Positions 6,798 to 7,302 of a stretch of DNA of 7,302 bases are shown here, piece by piece. Origin of the DNA: JBECKR01 sp040235415 (GTDB lineage Bacteria > Acidobacteriota > Polarisedimenticolia > Polarisedimenticolales > Polarisedimenticolaceae). The position numbers and the translations under genes were made by a program. The notes under the pieces are model-generated. The model did not search any database, had not been told where the DNA came from, and saw only the letters and a program-made list of their open reading frames with translations. The first letter of the stretch is position 1. Each line of letters begins with the position of its first letter. The DNA lies in the NCBI GenBank assembly GCA_040235415.1, contig JBECKR010000171.1, positions 1 to 7,302 of the forward strand, read 5' to 3'.

Positions 6798-6808
6798 GAG
6801 AGACATCC

Positions 6809-6979
6809 ATGACGCCCTACACGAAGCCGACGATCACGACGCTGGAGGCCCGGGAGATTCTCGAAAGCCTCGGGCCGGCCCAAGGACTGGGAAGCGGCGC
6901 CGAGTTGGAGCTCCCGATCGACAACGGGATCAGCGCCTCCGGCGGTCGCGCGGGCGGGAACGGCCGCTTCAGTCGCTGA
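6809..6979 (+). CDS. Small peptide, candidate RiPP-type precursor (56 aa)
   Basis: A 56-codon gene running from ATG 6809 to TGA 6977-6979. Ribosome binding site GGGGAG (6795-6800) ends eight bases before the start. By my count 49 of 56 codons end in G or C, as in neighbouring genes. The N-terminus MTPYTKPTITTLEAREILES contains Y4-x-x-P7-x-I9, resembling the YxxPxL leader motif bound by RiPP recognition elements (PqqD-like domains) in lasso-peptide systems. Residues 12-22 (LEAREILESLG) look like an amphipathic helix; PAQG and the acidic segment GAELELPIDNG follow, and the C-terminus is Gly/Ser/Arg-rich, ending GGNGRFSR. There is no Cys, no signal peptide and no membrane helix. This leader-plus-Gly-rich-tail layout suggests a ribosomal natural product precursor. 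It is not a standard lasso precursor: no Thr or Gly occurs at the expected leader positions and the tail is long. No modifying enzyme lies in the window. It overlaps the convergent flippase gene by 11 bases. A non-RiPP small protein remains possible. Confidence 0.62.
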   Translation: MTPYTKPTITTLEAREILESLGPAQGLGSGAELELPIDNGISASGGRAGGNGRFSR

Positions 6980-7302
6980 GCGTTCCACTGTCCTGCTCCG
7001 CCGCCCGCGGGCCGCGCAGGAAGGCGATCCCCCCCCATCCCAGGATGACGAGGTAGTAGGCGGTGCGGTGCAGCAAGGCTCCCGCCGCCGCCGTACCGGT
7101 GTCGACGCCGATCCGGGTGTAGAGCGCGATGAGGGCCGCCTCGGTGACGCCGATGCCGCCGAGGCCGGAGAACGTCCCCGCGAACGTCGCCAGCACGAGC
7201 ACGGCGGAGACCTGCAGGACGGGTGCCCGGACGCCGAGCGCGGCGAGCGTGAGCGCGTTCGCGGCGCACAGCGCGGCCCACGCCGCCGCGGCCATCCCGA
7301 GG
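6969..7302 (-). CDS. YbhN/LPG-synthase-TM flippase-like protein, N-terminus outside window
   Basis: The last 110 residues of a polytopic membrane protein of the lysylphosphatidylglycerol synthase transmembrane/UPF0104 (YbhN) family, often annotated as a flippase-like protein. These proteins have roles in lipid or lipid-linked glycan handling in the inner membrane. The frame is open through the right window edge; an in-frame ATG at 7295 exists but is most likely internal. Seen: hydrophobic segments ending in LATFAGTFSGLGGIGVTEAA, the family's conserved GGIGVTEA loop, then LIALYTRIGVDTGTAAAGAL and the terminal helix HRTAYYLVILGWGGIAFLRG, followed by a short charged tail ending GTLSD. Only the C-terminal few helices are present, so substrate and domain composition cannot be judged. 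Its stop overlaps the end of the convergent 56-residue peptide gene by 11 bases. Confidence 0.82.
   Translation of the reverse strand, partial: LGMAAAAWAALCAANALTLAALGVRAPVLQVSAVLVLATFAGTFSGLGGIGVTEAALIALYTRIGVDTGTAAAGALLHRTAYYLVILGWGGIAFLRGPRAAEQDSGTLSD

Noticed and set aside
6809..6979. Classifying the small peptide as a lasso-peptide precursor
   Set aside because: Only the Y-x-x-P-x-I part fits. The Gly and penultimate Thr expected at fixed distances are absent, candidate rings (for example G26 to E34) would leave an unusually long tail, and no B or C maturation genes are in the window.
6635..6988. N-terminal extension of the antiporter by 118 residues
   Set aside because: The ATG at 6634 has a strong ribosome binding site and a signal-like segment. 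The extension is charged, non-conserved in appearance and would overlap the peptide gene and both predicted promoters.

Overview
The window is about 70% GC with dense, short-spaced genes and a strong G/C third-position preference, so frames antisense to real genes stay open for long stretches. It looks like a high-GC environmental bacterium. Acidobacteriota or a deltaproteobacterial/Myxococcota-type lineage fits the gene set, but nothing here fixes the taxonomy. There are no rRNA, tRNA, CRISPR, insertion-sequence or phage signals.

Layout. On the + strand, positions 2-394 hold the C-terminal part of an HhH-GPD base-excision DNA glycosylase, followed after 20 bases by a CvpA-family membrane protein (415-978). 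Converging on it from the - strand is a two-gene unit: a stand-alone CinA-type MoCF-domain protein (3220-2321), then, 23 bases on, a predicted lipoprotein of unknown function (2297-975). The tail-to-tail junction shares one palindromic CTAG that supplies a TAG stop on both strands. A 119-base divergent intergenic region (3221-3339), with an extended -10-like promoter and an 8-bp inverted repeat, separates the cinA-like gene from a + strand FIST_N/FIST_C sensor-type protein (3340-4518). The - strand then carries a Na+/H+ antiporter or citrate-transporter-like membrane protein (6634-5153) and, 40 bases downstream, an unrecognised 193-residue protein (5112-4531), probably co-transcribed. The right edge is the C-terminus of a YbhN/LPG-synthase-TM flippase-like protein (7301-6969, - strand).

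The most interesting item is a short + strand gene at 6809-6979, divergent from the antiporter. It encodes a 56-residue peptide with a good ribosome binding site and genome-like codon use. It has an N-terminal Y-x-x-P-x-I motif, resembling the leader motif bound by RiPP recognition elements, then an acidic/leucine helix-like segment ending in LGPAQG and a Gly-rich, Cys-free tail. It looks like a RiPP-type precursor without local maturation genes. A perfect 10-bp inverted repeat brackets its predicted promoter, and the right arm overlaps its ribosome binding site. This is a sequence-based hypothesis, not an established system.

The other genes are mostly housekeeping or accessory: DNA repair, a membrane protein, nucleotide/pterin-type metabolism, a lipoprotein, a sensor domain and ion transport. 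They do not form one obvious pathway.
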